64,000 nucleotides of DNA from Puccinellia tenuiflora (taxonomy: Eukaryota; Streptophyta; Magnoliopsida; Poales; Poaceae): contig QRDG01000473.1 in assembly GCA_012064385.1 (NCBI GenBank), positions 4,037,965 to 4,101,964 on the forward strand, written 5' to 3'. Numbering within the stretch: position 1 is the stretch's first letter; each line of letters starts with the position of its first letter. Shown here one piece after another: positions 33,190 to 46,000 of this stretch. Under the pieces are notes generated by a model. The model made no database searches, was not told the DNA's origin, and worked only from the letters and a program-made list of their open reading frames with translations. A program made the translations under genes and the position numbers.

Positions 33190-34174
33190 TTACTTTGAAT
33201 GGCTTGTACTCCTCTGTTAATTAGATTATCTCTTTATGAACAATATTCTTTGCACTGTCTTCACTTGGACACTCATTGTCATCGATTAGTGGCTTCAATC
33301 TTTCTTTCTTTGTTACTCTTGACAATGCCACATTGCCCATGACAGAATACTTGCTTATTCAAATATATTCCTACCTTGTTCAAGGACTGACCTTGACTCT
33401 TATTTATGGTCGTCACGAAGACTGATAAGGGATATTGCCTCCGTTTTACCACGTAAGACCATTTTGAGTCCTTGGGTGACATGATTATTCGAGGTATGTA
33501 TACCTTTTCGCCTACATGTGTTGTAATTATTTTTGCTTCAATGTATTTGTTTTCAAGTTGTGTTATTGTCATTCTTGTACCGTTGCATAAACCTACAGCT
33601 TGATTGATGTTGCGTAGGAGCATCACTGGCAAACCTACCTTCAGATTTAGCTGATTGTCTGGGATTCCTGGGAACTTCAAGGTGTTGAGGAACTCAGTGA
33701 GGGTCATGTTTTCCATTCTAATGTTGTTTGTTATTGCCTTGCACATGGTATCCATGCTTTGTCATGTCACCTCTTCATCTTGTATTTGGCTCATTATGTG
33801 CTCGTTTATCTCCCTGACTGATTTCATTATTATGTCATAGGCCTTTTTCTGGTCTTGGTTAAGATTGTTTAGTATGGTCTGGTGCTTAGCCTTGATTTCG
33901 TCCACTTTGTAGTTGACCTCTTCATTTATTAGTCTGTTCCCACTCCCCTATTCTCGACAACAATTGGTAGGTACGGCTATGTCAATCAGAGCATACGTTT
34001 TTTTTCCTTGGTGGTGCTAAGCTGCATCATTGGAAAGTTAAGGATAGTTCTTCTTTTGTATTGCATATCTTTGCACAATGACTCTCAGGTTGAATCCCAC
34101 ATTTTTTTGGGGCTTGTTCCTTCACAATGGGACAATATGTTGGTGAATAGTTGACGTAGTTGTGTTCCAGATGC
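33190..34174 (-). pseudogene. Helitron helicase, C-terminal part
   Basis: The minus strand reads RQLFTNILSHCEG and LINEEVNYKVDEIKAKHQ, then LNQDQKKAYDIIMKSV, the approach to helicase motif I. After an internal deletion that removes the Walker motifs, it resumes at LTEFLNTLKFPGIPDNQLNL. It ends with KVGLPVMLLRNINQAVGLCN and VFVTTINKSQGQSLNKVGIY. These are the closing motifs of the PIF1-like helicase of plant Helitrons. Several stops and a frameshift make it non-functional. The upstream part lies on the other side of the gypsy element, at 41158-41276. Helitron ends (5'-TC, 3'-CTRR with a hairpin) could not be placed. Confidence 0.82.
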
Positions 34175-35649
34175 TGATGACCCACAAGTATAGGGGATCG
34201 CAGTAGTCTTCGCGGGTAGTGTAACCCAATTTATTGATTCGATTCAAGGGGAGCCAAAGAATTCTTAGAGGTCTTCGTAGCTGAGTTGTCAATTCAGCCA
34301 CACCTAGAGAAGTACATGTAACACAAGAGAGTTGAAAGTAGCAGTGATTTGAGAATAGTAGTAACAGTAACGCGAAAGCAATGATGGTGGAAAATGGACC
34401 GGGGTTCATAGTTTCAACAGAGATAACTCTCCTCAGCAAATAATCATGCATTGGGTGAACAAATTACCGTTGGGCAATTGACAGAATTGCACTAATTAAT
34501 TATGACAAAGAAACCTAGTTAATGAATCATACGTAGGCATGTGTTCCGTATATAGTTGTATCTACTCGCAATAAGAATTCACACAACATCTTTTCTCCTG
34601 TCATCCGGTTTCTGCCGGGCCAATAAAGAAACGTATGGCAATTAAGGTGCTCCTTTTAATAGAGCACCGGAGCAAAGCATTGACATTTAGTGAACACATG
34701 TAATCCTCAAGTTACTAACCATTCCCATTGATGTCCATGTTTCTGTCACTCGCGGTCGCCGGTTCCGGACTAGTATCAGGTGCATACAACTTGTAGATAC
34801 GATCTAAGCAACAATTATATTCATGCAAACATAACGATCCCAAACCTAAGATCATGCCACTCGTGCACTAGTGGCAAGCATTAAGCACAACAACATTGCA
34901 ATAGCAACAATTTATAAATATAAATAATCTGATCATAACGTGACAATCCATTGGATCCTAACAAACACAATGCATATTACATCGGAGTGATCTCGATCAT
35001 GTAGGGCAGCACACAAGAACATTGTATTGAAAAACAAGGGGGAGAGAATACCATCTAACTACTGCTACAAACCCGTAGTCCACATGGGCACTACTCACAA
35101 CTCATCCCAGAGGCAGCGATGGCGGTGAAGATGGCTCCGGGGGCCAATCCCCATCCCGGCAGGGTGCCGGAACAGGATCAATCTGGCACCCAAAACTTGT
35201 CGGCGATGGCAGCGGAGCTCTGTATCGTATTTGGAAAAATCCTTCGGGGGTTAGGGTTTTTTCGTCGGGAGGAATTTTATAAGCGTCCGAGGCGGCCAAG
35301 AGGTGCCCCACAGGGCAGGGGCGGGTCCCACCCGCGGGTGGACCCTGGGCCGTGGCCAGGGGTTGCCCCTGGCCTGTGGGCTGCCCCCTGGGTCGCCCTT
35401 TTGGCTCCGGTCTTTATTTGTTCGATAAAAAATCCCCGTAAATTTTCGTCAAATTCCGAGAATATTTTCAGAAGTAACTTTCTGCAACAAAAACATGACA
35501 AAAATAGGGAACTGGCTCTGGGCATCTTGTCAATAGGTTAGTCCAATAAAATGCCATAAAATGATATAATAAGATGGCAAAAACATGTGACATTGATATA
35601 AAACAAGCATGGAACAATCAAAACTTATTGATACATTTGACACGTATCA
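34175..35649 (-). repeat. 3' LTR of the minus-oriented gypsy element
   Basis: On the minus strand it starts TGATACGTGTCAAATGTATC and ends CTTGTGGGTCATCA. The start is shared with the LTRs at 47976 and 55093, which belong to a related family. Confidence 0.85.
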
Positions 35650-38600
35650 GCATCCCCAAGCTTAACTCCTACTCGTCCTCGAGTAGGTAAGTGATAAAAA
35701 GAATAATTTTTTATGAGACTTGCTACCAACATAATCTTGATCAAGATAGTAATGTACAGCACATGATATGAACAAAGTGACCCAAAACAATTGTCTATAG
35801 TTAACATTAAGCAAACAATGATTAACATAAGCTAGCTAACAAAGCTAGAAACTTTTCATGAATAAGTGTGTATGAGACATGGAACCATACATAAGGTTTA
35901 CAAAAAAGAATTGCAAATTATGTCTCCAATGTAGAGCATCAATCATTCTACAAAGCATTAAGTAGTCATTCATGAAATAGCCAAGCTTGAGTCAGGTGTC
36001 CTAATTCACTTCCTTCACAAATCAACTGTTTCGAAGTCTACTCAACTAGTGCAAGTAAGAAGTGGCTTTGGCACCAAAATGTTATGGCAAATAGAATAAT
36101 GATGGAGGTTTGGAAGGCCAAAAAGAAAGGCTCAAACAACAAAGAGGGTAACCACAAGACAAGAGGAAGTCTCGTAGTAGACACTGAATGAGGAGTAGTG
36201 ATTGCCATGCAATGGCTGCATATAGAGCTATAAGTGTATGAAGCTCTCCAATGAAACTAGTGGGGGTGCATCCAACTTACTTGTTCATGAAGGCCTAGAG
36301 CTCACTTGAGGAGGCTCATCCTTGGAATATACAAGCCAAGTTCTATAACGTTAATTCCACACATAGTTATACTACTAAAACAACATGAGAACTATCTACA
36401 ATGAAGTGTAGGCCCTAACATAGCGCAACTGTGGTAAGAAGGATACAAGTGCTGCTCCCTCTCTCTTTTTCTATTTTTTTGTATTTTGGTGGCCTCCATG
36501 GCTCTTTTAAATGCTCTCTCATTTGGTCTCTTTTGGGCTCTTTTATTTTTCTCTTTCTCTTTTTTTTCCTTTTTCTATTTTCACTTTTTTTTTATTTTTC
36601 AGCCTCACTGGTAGGAGCAACACTCTATATTACAAATGGATCATCACACTTTTTGGTACTCATAACTCACATAAACTAATACATGACGTATAAAAGAAAG
36701 TATGCATGATCGAGCGTAGTGTGGAAAAAATGAAGGACATGTGGCAAGCCACGCATCACACTAACTCAATGATAAAAAAACTATATGACAATAAAAATGA
36801 CACCAAGTCATGTAATGTAATGGTGGATGTTGCATGGCAATGTATCTCGGAACGGCTATGGAAATGCCGTGGTAGGTAGGTATGGTGGCTGTTTTGAGGA
36901 AGATGATTGGCATATGTGTAGAAGAACAACAGGAAGTTTTCCCACGGGGTTGGATGTACTGGCGAAGTATGCACCAATCTCAGCGTGAGATAAGGCATTG
37001 CACAACACCGAAGAGGCTAGCAAAATATGGAGGTGGAAGTGCCAAAAACCAAAACTCAACAATGCATTTCGTATATTGCAAACAACTAGCAGTTTCAATG
37101 TTCCACAAATGGTTAGAAACACCCCGAGAGGGATCGTGGCGTTGACACAAGTGCCCCGTTGGCTTTCCTGACCGTTGCAGTAACTACCCACTAGGAACTT
37201 CTTTTCAACTGAGCAGAATTCATGACACAGTAGCATTATTTACTTAGGCTGTTTTTAGTTAAGAAAGGTACGACTCCACGCTCTACTAACACGTATCCAC
37301 TAATTAGTTATAACACCATTAACCAACACATTTTAAACATTAGTTATTTTAATGCCTCAAAACAATTGAACAGTATCAAATTATCCACATAGTGATCTAC
37401 ATGACTATGCAGGTTTTTTTCTATTTCATACCACTACCACATGCACAACATTTATCGTTCTAACAAATTAGCCAAGCAACCAAAAAAACTATCTAAACAA
37501 AAATATAAGTGAAGCACAAGAGATTATAACAACAACGAGTAGCATCTCTAAACAAGATAAAAGCTAAAAGCGAGAGCTTACCAGCAAGCAAATAGCAGCT
37601 AAGAATACTCAAAAAGATATAAGCGAAGCACAAGAGTATTCTAATGAAAAAGCGGAGCGTGTCTCTCTGCCACACAAGATAGATATGATCCAACATTGCA
37701 TATGACCAGCAAAAAAAGCAAAACAAGCTGACGCTCCAAGAAGTGATAAAAGTTAGTTCCAACGGAGACGACCTAATGGTTGTCGATGAAGAAGAGGGGA
37801 TGCCTTGGGCATAACCAAGCTTAGACGCTTGAGTCTTGTTGAATGTTAAGGGGGATGCCATGGGGGCATCCCCAAGCTTGTGCTTTTGTCCATCCTTCAA
37901 CTTCTTTCATCATCCTCTCTCGTGGAACTTAAAAACTCACTTCACCCAAAACTTCTCATAAACTGATTAGAGGGGTTAGTTCCCATAAAATAAAATCCAC
38001 TTGGGTTCCACCAAGACAAATTGCACAAACTTAATTTAACATTAAATACTGTATAATAAGCCTTTGTGACACCTTTCCACAAAAATAAACCACAAAGAAA
38101 GCTCGTATAAGAGACACCGCAAATTAAGGCAGAATCTGTCAAAAACAGAACATTCTGTAAAGATATATTTTTAGAGGCACTTACGTAGCTCAAATCAGAA
38201 AACTTAGAACTAATGAACGATAGATAAAATTATAAAATTTTCTGTCAAAAATTTGCAGAAAAAGATCGCGCTTTGGCTATTTTAAAGATTTTCTACAATG
38301 AGGCACACAGAATCTATTTCTGGACAGCAAAACAAAACTTTGCACTTTCTATGCATTAGAGGCTAATTCTTGGCACATTATTTTTATGGTACAGTGGGGA
38401 AAACATAAAAGAATTTTTTTGGATGAGAAGCTTCCATGAGAAGATTTGCATTGATTCCATAGGCATGAACACAAGTGTTCAAGGTCGACCCTCACTTCAT
38501 CAATGTTCACCTTTCCAATCACTTCTCAACTTTTAAAAAGTTTTTAGATTTTTTTGGTAATTCGTGCTCCCTACCCATAACTAAGGATAGAAAACAACTT

Positions 38601-39027
38601 AAAACTGAAAGCAAAAATAAAATGGGTTGCCTCCCAATAGCGCTTTTCTTTAAAGCCTTTTAGCTAGCCCCAGTAATTTCAATGATGCTCTTATAAGAAA
38701 GAATTGGTACGCAAAAGAGAGCATCATGAAGCAAATAACAAACATGTTTAAGTCTAACCCACTTCCTATGCATAGGCATCTTGTAAAGAAATAAATCAAT
38801 GAGGCACAAAGCATTAAGCATAGAAAGGTAAAACAAGTGCAACTTTAAAACTTTCAACATTAAGAGATGTGTTTTAGTAATATGAGAACTCCAACAACCA
38901 TATTTTCCTCTCTCATAATAATTTTTGAACAAACTCAACAATGTAATTATCACTTAAAACAGGCTTTTAATGATCTACAAGCACATAATTTCGGTCCATC
39001 TCAAAAATAGTGGGATCAAACCCACTT
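35650..39027. other. Interior of the gypsy element, non-coding
   Basis: Next to the LTR is a polypurine tract (GCATCCCCAAGCTT on the plus strand). The related text GGGGGCATCCCCAAGCTTGT recurs at 37861. A T-rich tract lies at 36465-36600. No RT, integrase or protease motif was seen in any frame. Confidence 0.6.
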
Positions 39028-39576
39028 TCAAGCATCATAGTTTTTATCATCAAGTAATATAGGACCGTCATCAAGAGATTTATCATAGAAACTTCCTAAG
39101 CACAACTCCTCATTATCATGCATCTCAATGGTTGTATTAAATAAAGGATTATCATAAGATTTATCAATATAGCATGGATTATCATATATAACAAGATCAT
39201 TTTTATCAAAAAGGGATGCATCAAACGAATCAATAGGATCATAGCATTCATTCTCCTTTGGTGAGCAAGGAGGACAATCAAATAATGTATGAGTTAGAGA
39301 GTTACTCTCATTAGAAGGTAGACATGGGTAGCTAATCCGTTCTTCCTCCTTTTGTTCGTCACTCTCCTCCTTTTTTTCTTCATCCGATGGGCTTACAATT
39401 TCAGCAATTTCTTCTTCCATAGGCTCCTGCATGGCATTAGTCTCTTCTTCTGGGGGAGATAAACCCTTAAGATATTCAGTAATATAAGAATTATCATCTT
39501 TGTAATTATCCATGCAATATCTAAGTATAGCAAAGATTTTAGTTTTATAAGGAGCATCATCAACATTTTCAAGCAA
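39028..39576 (-). pseudogene. gag-like fragment of the minus-oriented gypsy element
   Basis: A 182-codon frame, very acidic, with Asp/Tyr-rich repeats near its end: DNPCYIDKSYDNPLF and SFYDKSLDDGPILLDDKNYD. Such YDNP.Y...DDGPILL strings are common in the gag-to-pol linker of wheat and barley gypsy elements. The frame starts at an ATG but has no recognisable capsid core or zinc knuckle. It is probably a relic of the polyprotein. Confidence 0.5.
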
Positions 39577-39985
39577 AGAAGCAATTTCATAAGCACCCTT
39601 CCAAGCAATAAATTCTTCAATTTATTCTACATCATAAAAATCATAGTTTCCCTTAGCTTAAGATGATAAGGTTTCATTAGCATTGAAAGCACATTGGAAA
39701 GGAATGTGTTCAAAATTCATGTAGCATAAAGATTCATCACAACAATAAGATATGTCATATTTAAAGCACAAGTCTCTAGCATAATTGTTTAGTTGATTTA
39801 TTATTTTCCATAAGTGTATCCCTTTTTGAGACAAACGGTATTCCTTATAATATTATCATTGTTCCTCCGTGAACCTGCCTTGCCAATAAGATCTAGTTTC
39901 AAAGAAGTTAACCATTGATAGAAATAACAATAAAGAGAGTAGAGAAAGTGTATACTTCCCAAGTGAACCAATAAGTAGAGCTATG

Positions 39986-40014
39986 GCTTCCCGACAACGG
40001 CGCTAGAAAACTCT
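39986..40014 (-). promoter_or_regulatory. PBS of the minus-oriented gypsy element
   Basis: The minus strand after the LTR reads AGAGTTTTC then TAGCGCCGTTGTCGGGAAGC. This fits a decayed TGGCGCCGTTGCCGGGG site (tRNA-Asp type). Confidence 0.6.
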
Positions 40015-41157
40015 TGATGACCCACAAGTATAGGGGATCGCAGTAGTCTTCGCGGGTAGTGTAACCCAATTTATTGATTCGACTCAAGGGGTGCCAAAGA
40101 ATTCTTACAGGTCTTCGCAGCTGAGTTGTCAATTCAGCCACACCTGGAGAAGTACAAGTAACACAGTGATTTGAGAATAGTAGTAACAGTAACGCGAAAG
40201 CAATGATAGTGAAAAATGGACCGGGGTTTATAGTTTCACTAGAGGCAACTCTCCTAAGCAAATAATCATGCATTGGGTGAACAAATTACAGTTGGGTAAT
40301 TGACAGAATTGCACTAATTAATTATGACAAAGAAACCTAGTTAATAAATCATACGTAGGCATGTGTTCCGTATATAATTGTATCTACTCGCAATGAGAAT
40401 TCGCACAATATCTTTTGTCCTGCCATCAGGTTTCTGCCGTGCCAATTATGGAAAATATGGCAATTAAGGTGCTCCTTTTAATAGAGCACTGGAGCAAAGC
40501 ATTAACATTCAGTGAACACACGTAATCCTCAAGTTACTAACCATCCCCATTGATGTCCATGTTTCTGTCACTCGTGGTCGCCGGTTCCGGACTAGTAACA
40601 GGTCCATACAACTTGTAGATACGATCTAAGCAACATTTATATTCATGCAAACATAACAAGCCCAAATCTAAGATCATGCCACTCATGCACTAGTGGCAAG
40701 AATTAAGCATAACAACATTGCAGCAACAAAAATTTATAAACAAAAATAATCTGATCATAACGTGACAATCCATCGGATCCCAACAAACACAACGCATATT
40801 ACATTGGATTGATCTCGATCATGTAGGGCAGCTCACGAGAGCATGGTATTGAACAACAAGGGGGAGAGAATACCATCTAGCTACTTCAACAAACCTGTAG
40901 TCCACAGGGGAACTACTCAAAACTCATCCCGGAGGCAGTGATGGCGGTGAAGATGGCGTCCGGGGTCAATCCCCGTCCCGGCAGGGTGCCGGAACAGGAT
41001 CAATCTGACCCCCGAAACTTGTCGGCGATGGCGGCGGAGCTCTGTATCGTATTTGGAAAAATCCTTTGGGGGTTAGGGTTTTTATCGGGAGGAATTTTAT
41101 AAGCGTCCGAGGCGGCCGATAGGTGCCCCACAGGGCAGGGGCGGGTCCCACCCGTGA
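40015..41157 (-). repeat. 5' LTR of the minus-oriented gypsy element, truncated
   Basis: It matches 34175-35340 with scattered differences and one ~19 bp deletion near 40160, then breaks off after GGGTCCCACCCGTGAGTG. The part holding the LTR start is gone. Confidence 0.82.
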
Positions 41158-41276
41158 GTGCTTGGCATGCTGATTTGTATGTTGGGCAAGCTAGTGACAC
41201 CATAAAAAATTCTAATGTTCTCAAATGATGTGCACCCTTTCACTGTGTTTAGAAGCATCCTTACATAATATCACTC
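41158..41276 (-). pseudogene. Helitron helicase, upstream fragment
   Basis: The minus strand reads HLRTLEFFMVSLACPTYKSACQAL. This fits the plant Helitron helicase signature (DLRTVNG...PTYKSACQALGLL), which in intact genes lies a short way before the ...LRxLFxxIL segment found at 34150-34174. The two parts were separated by the gypsy element, with a small loss at the junction. The right side is cut by an LTR start at 41277. Confidence 0.65.
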
Positions 41277-41668
41277 TGTCGCAACAGTAGAACATGGGGT
41301 TCCCCTAATGTGGCCAAAGTGGGTCCACCTCCCATGGGCCCACCCAGAAGATTGACAAGGCAAGGAGTCAAGACCGGCAGGCGGGCCACCCTGTCTGCCC
41401 CACGGGTACCACACTAGCACGCCATCGACAACCACGGCTGAATAACCAGGTGACCTTCCGAGGTCACCTCCAACTCAGCAAACGATGCAGAGGACCCGGA
41501 GCCCGAATGCCCGGCAGGAGGCCAGGCTCGCTACCGGGTTTCTCCTCCGTACGGCTAAGAGGATAAGCTTGCCAACTCCTGCTGGAAGCTCCTAGAGGAC
41601 TTGGGCGCCAAGAAGGTGAAGGCGTTGCGCGGAGACACGGCCGGTGGACAGTCACACCTAACCACTCT
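41277..41668 (+). repeat. LTR of a second Tat family, left piece
   Basis: It starts TGTCGCAACAGTAGAACATG and matches 56999-57410. It stops at 41668, where the minus-oriented Tat element begins, and resumes at 50592. Left piece and invader together form long inverted arms, because the invader belongs to the same family in the opposite orientation. Confidence 0.8.
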
Positions 41669-42631
41669 TGTCGTGTCTTGGGTCACGGACACCAGGGAGT
41701 AAAGGATACCCCTTTTTAGGTTCGGCACGGGGCGCGAAGGAGGCTGGAAGATGCCAACTTCCGGAAGAACCTCGTCGAAACCTCCAATCTACGTACTAGC
41801 AAGAAACACAGAGACACATGGAGTACCCAGGTTCAGGCCGCCCGGAGGCTAAAAGCCCTACTCCTGCATGTCTGGATTGAGTGGTTCATCATGGTGTGGC
41901 TTACAAAGGTGGTTGCGGGTGAGAACTTGGGAGGTGTTGGCTAGAGGTTGAAGACGAGCAGACCCTTTCCCCGAGGAGATCACCTCTCGCTTATGCTACT
42001 CTCGTCTGGTGAGCTACCTAGCCTAGCCTCCGACTCTCTGGAATTCCTTCCTCTCTCCCTCAGGTGCCTCTGTCCTCCTTTTATAGGCTAAGGGGATCCC
42101 ACAAGGGCACCTTTGGGGACGAAGGGGTTTTAGGCGGAAAACCCCTCCGGGTTCTTCTTATGGGGTGACATGGCCTCTTCTCGTCCAAGTATTCTTCTCA
42201 GGAGGGTTAGGTGCGGTCACCCACCTTTTGCAGGGCGGGCGGACAAAGGCTGACACCTTTACCGACCGTGTCCCCGCGTGGCGCCTCCTTCTTATTAGCG
42301 CCGAAGTATTCTAGGAGCTTCTAGCAGGAGCTGGCAAGCTTATCCTCTTTGGTTGTACGGAGGCTGAATCCCGGGGGTGAGCCTGGCCTCCTGCCGGGCG
42401 TTCGGGTCCCCGGGACCTGCGTGTCGTCTGCCGGGTTGAGGGTGACCCTGGAAGGCCACCCGGCCCTTAGTCGTGGTTGTCGATGTCGTCCTTGCCTTGT
42501 TGCCATGAGGCAGATAGGGGGCCCATCTGCCAGTGTTGAACCCTTGCCTTGTTCGCCTTCTTGGTGGGCCTACTAGTGGTGGACCCACTTTGACCGCATC
42601 AGGGGAACCCCATGTTCCCCTGTTGCGACAG
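41669..42631 (-). repeat. 3' LTR of the minus-oriented Tat element
   Basis: The plus strand reads TGTCGTGTCTTGGGTCACGG at its start and CCCCTGTTGCGACA at its end. It is followed by GTAGCCCCTGGG, the complement of the polypurine tract. Confidence 0.88.
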
Positions 42632-42925
42632 TAGCCCCTGGGCATAGTCCCGGCGGGCACGTCCTTCTGCTGCCCGGGCTATGACCAAAAAAGTCAAAGT
42701 GGGTCCCCGGTGTCCTGTCTTGACTGTCTTGTCCCATCTGCCAGGGCCGTGCTCGCAAGGAAGCAGCGTGAGCCCCCGGGTCTTCTTTGCCTTGGTGAAC
42801 GTTGCGATCTGGGTGGATCGCCAACGTCCGTCTTGAATCCAACGGGAGGAAGCGCCGCAAGGGAACGCCTCCTCGATCCCCACGCCGGCCGGATTGGTGG
42901 GGCCACAACGTGACGCGTGGGATGC

Positions 42926-42933
42926 CTTATAAG
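42926..42933 (+). promoter_or_regulatory. TATA box of the antisense gene
   Basis: CTTATAAG, about 152 nt upstream of the ATG at 43085. It has the same spacing as the TATA-like box of the antisense gene of the first Tat element. Confidence 0.55.
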
Positions 42934-43084
42934 CCACGGTTCATGGGAACTGTAGCCGTTACTTCTCCCAAATCGCAGAAATCCCCAAATCGCCGCCCAT
43001 CGCACTTCTTCTTCTTTCTTCTCGCCGTGCGCCGTCTTCTCAGCATAGCCACCGCAACACAGAGCAGCCGGCCTCTCTGTCCCG

Positions 43085-46000
43085 ATGGACAAGATCAAGC
43101 AATCTGCTCAGAAGAATCCCTCCGGTGCCTCGCTCATCAGGAGGCAGCCGCCCCCCAGATCCGAGAAGGCGCAGAGGAGATCGGAGCGCACTGCCGCGAT
43201 GGTGGACATCCGCAGGCGGCAGGCCTTTTTCCCGAGCATCTATGCCGGCGCCACGGAGATGCTACAGGCCACGCGATTCGGGGCGGTTGGGTCCAGAGCG
43301 ATGGCTGACGCTCCGGCTCGTGTGGCGACAGAAGTCCTGCCACCATCAGAGACCAGAACAGCCACACAAATCCCCATCTTCGATATCTTCATGTGGATGG
43401 GGCTCGTTCCCCCATTCTCGGATTTCTTCTTGGAGGTCATGCGCACGTACGAGCTGAAGCTTCTGCACCTAACCCCAAGTGCCATCTTGGATCTATCTGT
43501 CTTCGCCTATGCCTGCGAGGTGTTCGTCGGGGTGACGCCCTCTGTGGTGCTGTTCCGCCATTTCTTCTACCCCCGTGTAGGAAAAGAGGGTTGGCTGGGG
43601 GGCGAAGTCACGTTCTGCTTCTGTCCGAATGTCAAGCAAGCCTACCCCGAAATGGTGTTGAAGTCCAAGTGGGACGAATGGAGGAACGACTGGTTCCTCG
43701 TCGGTGTACCAGAGGCTCTTCAGCATCTTCAGGAGCCGAAGGAGAACCCGGTGAGCCAGGAGATCTGGAGGAGTCTGAGCCCGCAGGATGTGTATCTCTC
43801 AGCAGCGGTGTCCCGCTTCAAGCTTCTGCGGGAGCAAGGAGTTTCTGGAGCCGCCATCATTGCGCACGTCCTGTGCAACCGCCTGGCTCCTTTGCAGAAA
43901 AGGCCTCACCCGTCCTGGAACTTCCAGGGTCCCAAAGACCCTTCCCACTTGCGGAACTCCAACATGGAGGACTCCGCCCTTCTTGCGGCCATGAAGACGA
44001 TCTTCACTCCCGATGTGAAGTATCAGCTGCCCGAAGGAGTCCGGCCCTTGTGCGAGGATCCGTGAAAGGAGGAGATCCTGGCAGCAATGCCGTCGTGTAA
44101 CGCCCTTGGAATCGAGGGCCGGACCGACTCCGAGTCCCAGGCGACCAAAGCCAAGACCGCAAGGCCAAGGCTCCCTCCAGCTCCGGCGAGGACGGAGAGA
44201 CCTCTGAGTCCGAAGAGGAGAGCGCGGAGAGGTCCAATGAGGAGTCCTCCCACTCTAAAGGGGGTGAAGAAGGCGGCAGCGATGGCGAGGAATCCGAGGG
44301 TGACGATGACGCCGGCAGGGATGTCGGCGGTGAGGAAGACAATGGCGAAGAAGAGGATGCAGGGAGAGAGGCCCCTTCCCCGCGTCCTGCCGCCGGAGCC
44401 GCCGCGGCATTGAGCCCGGAGGCGAGTCCCCGAGCGCCACCTGCGTGCGTGGTTGGTGATGAGGGCGGCCCCGTGGACATGGAGGTCGACGTTGATGCCT
44501 TTCTACTGGCGCCGCAATGTGAGGAGTCGTCCCAGCGCCAGCCGCCGGTCCAGGAGCCCTCAATCGCTGCTAGCCCACTGCCCTTGAGCCCTCATGGCTC
44601 TTCCGCCGGGTCTGCAGAGATGCCCGTGTCGCTGGGTTGCAAGCGCGCCCGCGGGTAAGTCTGCTTCTTGCTTGTTTCTTTGTCATGAATGTTGTCTTCG
44701 TGCTTGCAGGTTGTGCTCCAAAGAAGGTGACCGAATGTTGTTGCAGGGGTCAGGCTTCCCTGGAGGCCAACAAGAGGCAGTGAGATGCGGCTGAGGACGA
44801 CACGGCCACTAGCGCCGGAGCCTGCGGAGGGATGATGCCCCCCTCCAACTTTCAGGGAGCGGAGAAGAGACGCGGGAGCGACGCGCAGAACGCACCCGAG
44901 GCATCCTTGGCCCCCGCGAAGACGGGAGCCACGGGGACGCCGGAGGCCGTAGTTAAACCTTACCCCGCTGGGCAAGCTTCACTTTTTCCCGCCTCGCTGG
45001 TCTAACGTTGTCTCTTGTTGATTCAGATACATCGGTTGTTGGCGGGTCCCCAATGGGCGACCCGGCTGCGTCGACTCTAGACCAGGAGGTGTCCAAGGCC
45101 ACGCCAGAGGTGATAATGACCGCGCGCCCGGGAGATGGGCACGCACCAGCGCCTTCCGGTGGTCCGGCCGGGGCCAAAACATTGAATCGCACGGATACCC
45201 CGGACCTTCTGTGCTGCTCGTTCATGACCGGGGAGGAGTTGAAGGCCTTCAGCGAGTTTTCAACTTGCTCCGGGGCGAGTGCTGAGATCACCGAGCTGGC
45301 AGAGATCAAGGCAGATTCTCTGCGAAGAGTGGCTGGAGAGCTGGTGCCTCCGGGGATCAGTAGGGAGTAGCCCCCGGGATCACGATCAGCAGGACGAGCA
45401 CCATGGACGCCGTGCTCTGGGGAATGGACCAGCTGGCCCAGGAGATCGAGGCCAAGGAGGGCGCCCTGGCACGCGCCAGCTCTCGCGTCGAGGATTTGAT
45501 CCAAAAGGGGTCGGAGGGGCTGGACCGTCGGTGGAACCTGCTCATGGCACTGTGGAAAGGCCTCGAGCGGAAGAACAACCTCTAGAAGAGCGAGCGCGAG
45601 TGTCGCGAGCACGATATCTCCGAGCGGGAACGGCAGCTGGCGACCCGAGAGTCCGCGCTGACAGGAAAGGCCGAGGCCTTGGACCTCCGGAAACAGGAGA
45701 TGGAAAGAGAAGTCGGGCAATGCCTCGTGGAGATGGGGAAAAATCATGAGGAGGTGCTCGACGAGAAGATCAAGGACATCAAGCACTTGCAGCTGAAGGA
45801 GACGGAAGCCCAGAAGGCCATCGAGGACGTCAGGAACGATCTTCTCACGGAGCAGGAGTCCGCCCGTGCCTTGCGGGAGCAAACCCAGCCGGATAGCCAG
45901 AAGGTGGCCAGGTTGGAGGAGTCCTTGAAGCTGCAGGAGGAGGAGCTGTCATTGCTGAAGACCAGGCACCTCGAGCTGGAGGAGGATCACTCCCGGGCGT

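Larger units (their letters stand above)
34175..41157 (-). mobile_element. Gypsy LTR retrotransposon, minus orientation, no pol, truncated 5' LTR
   Basis: LTRs at 34175-35649 and 40015-41157 share sequence from TGATGACCCACAAGTATAGG onwards. The polypurine tract (GGGGATGC on the minus strand) and a PBS lie at the correct inner borders. The 4.4 kb interior holds only a gag-like fragment, so this is a non-autonomous or decayed copy. The right LTR stops at 41157 and has lost about 330 bp. The element sits inside the Helitron helicase gene. Confidence 0.85.

Noticed and set aside
35119..35541. 140-codon plus-strand frame
   Set aside because: It lies inside an LTR, on the strand opposite to the element. 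The other LTR copy (40935-41157) shares the start but not the frame.
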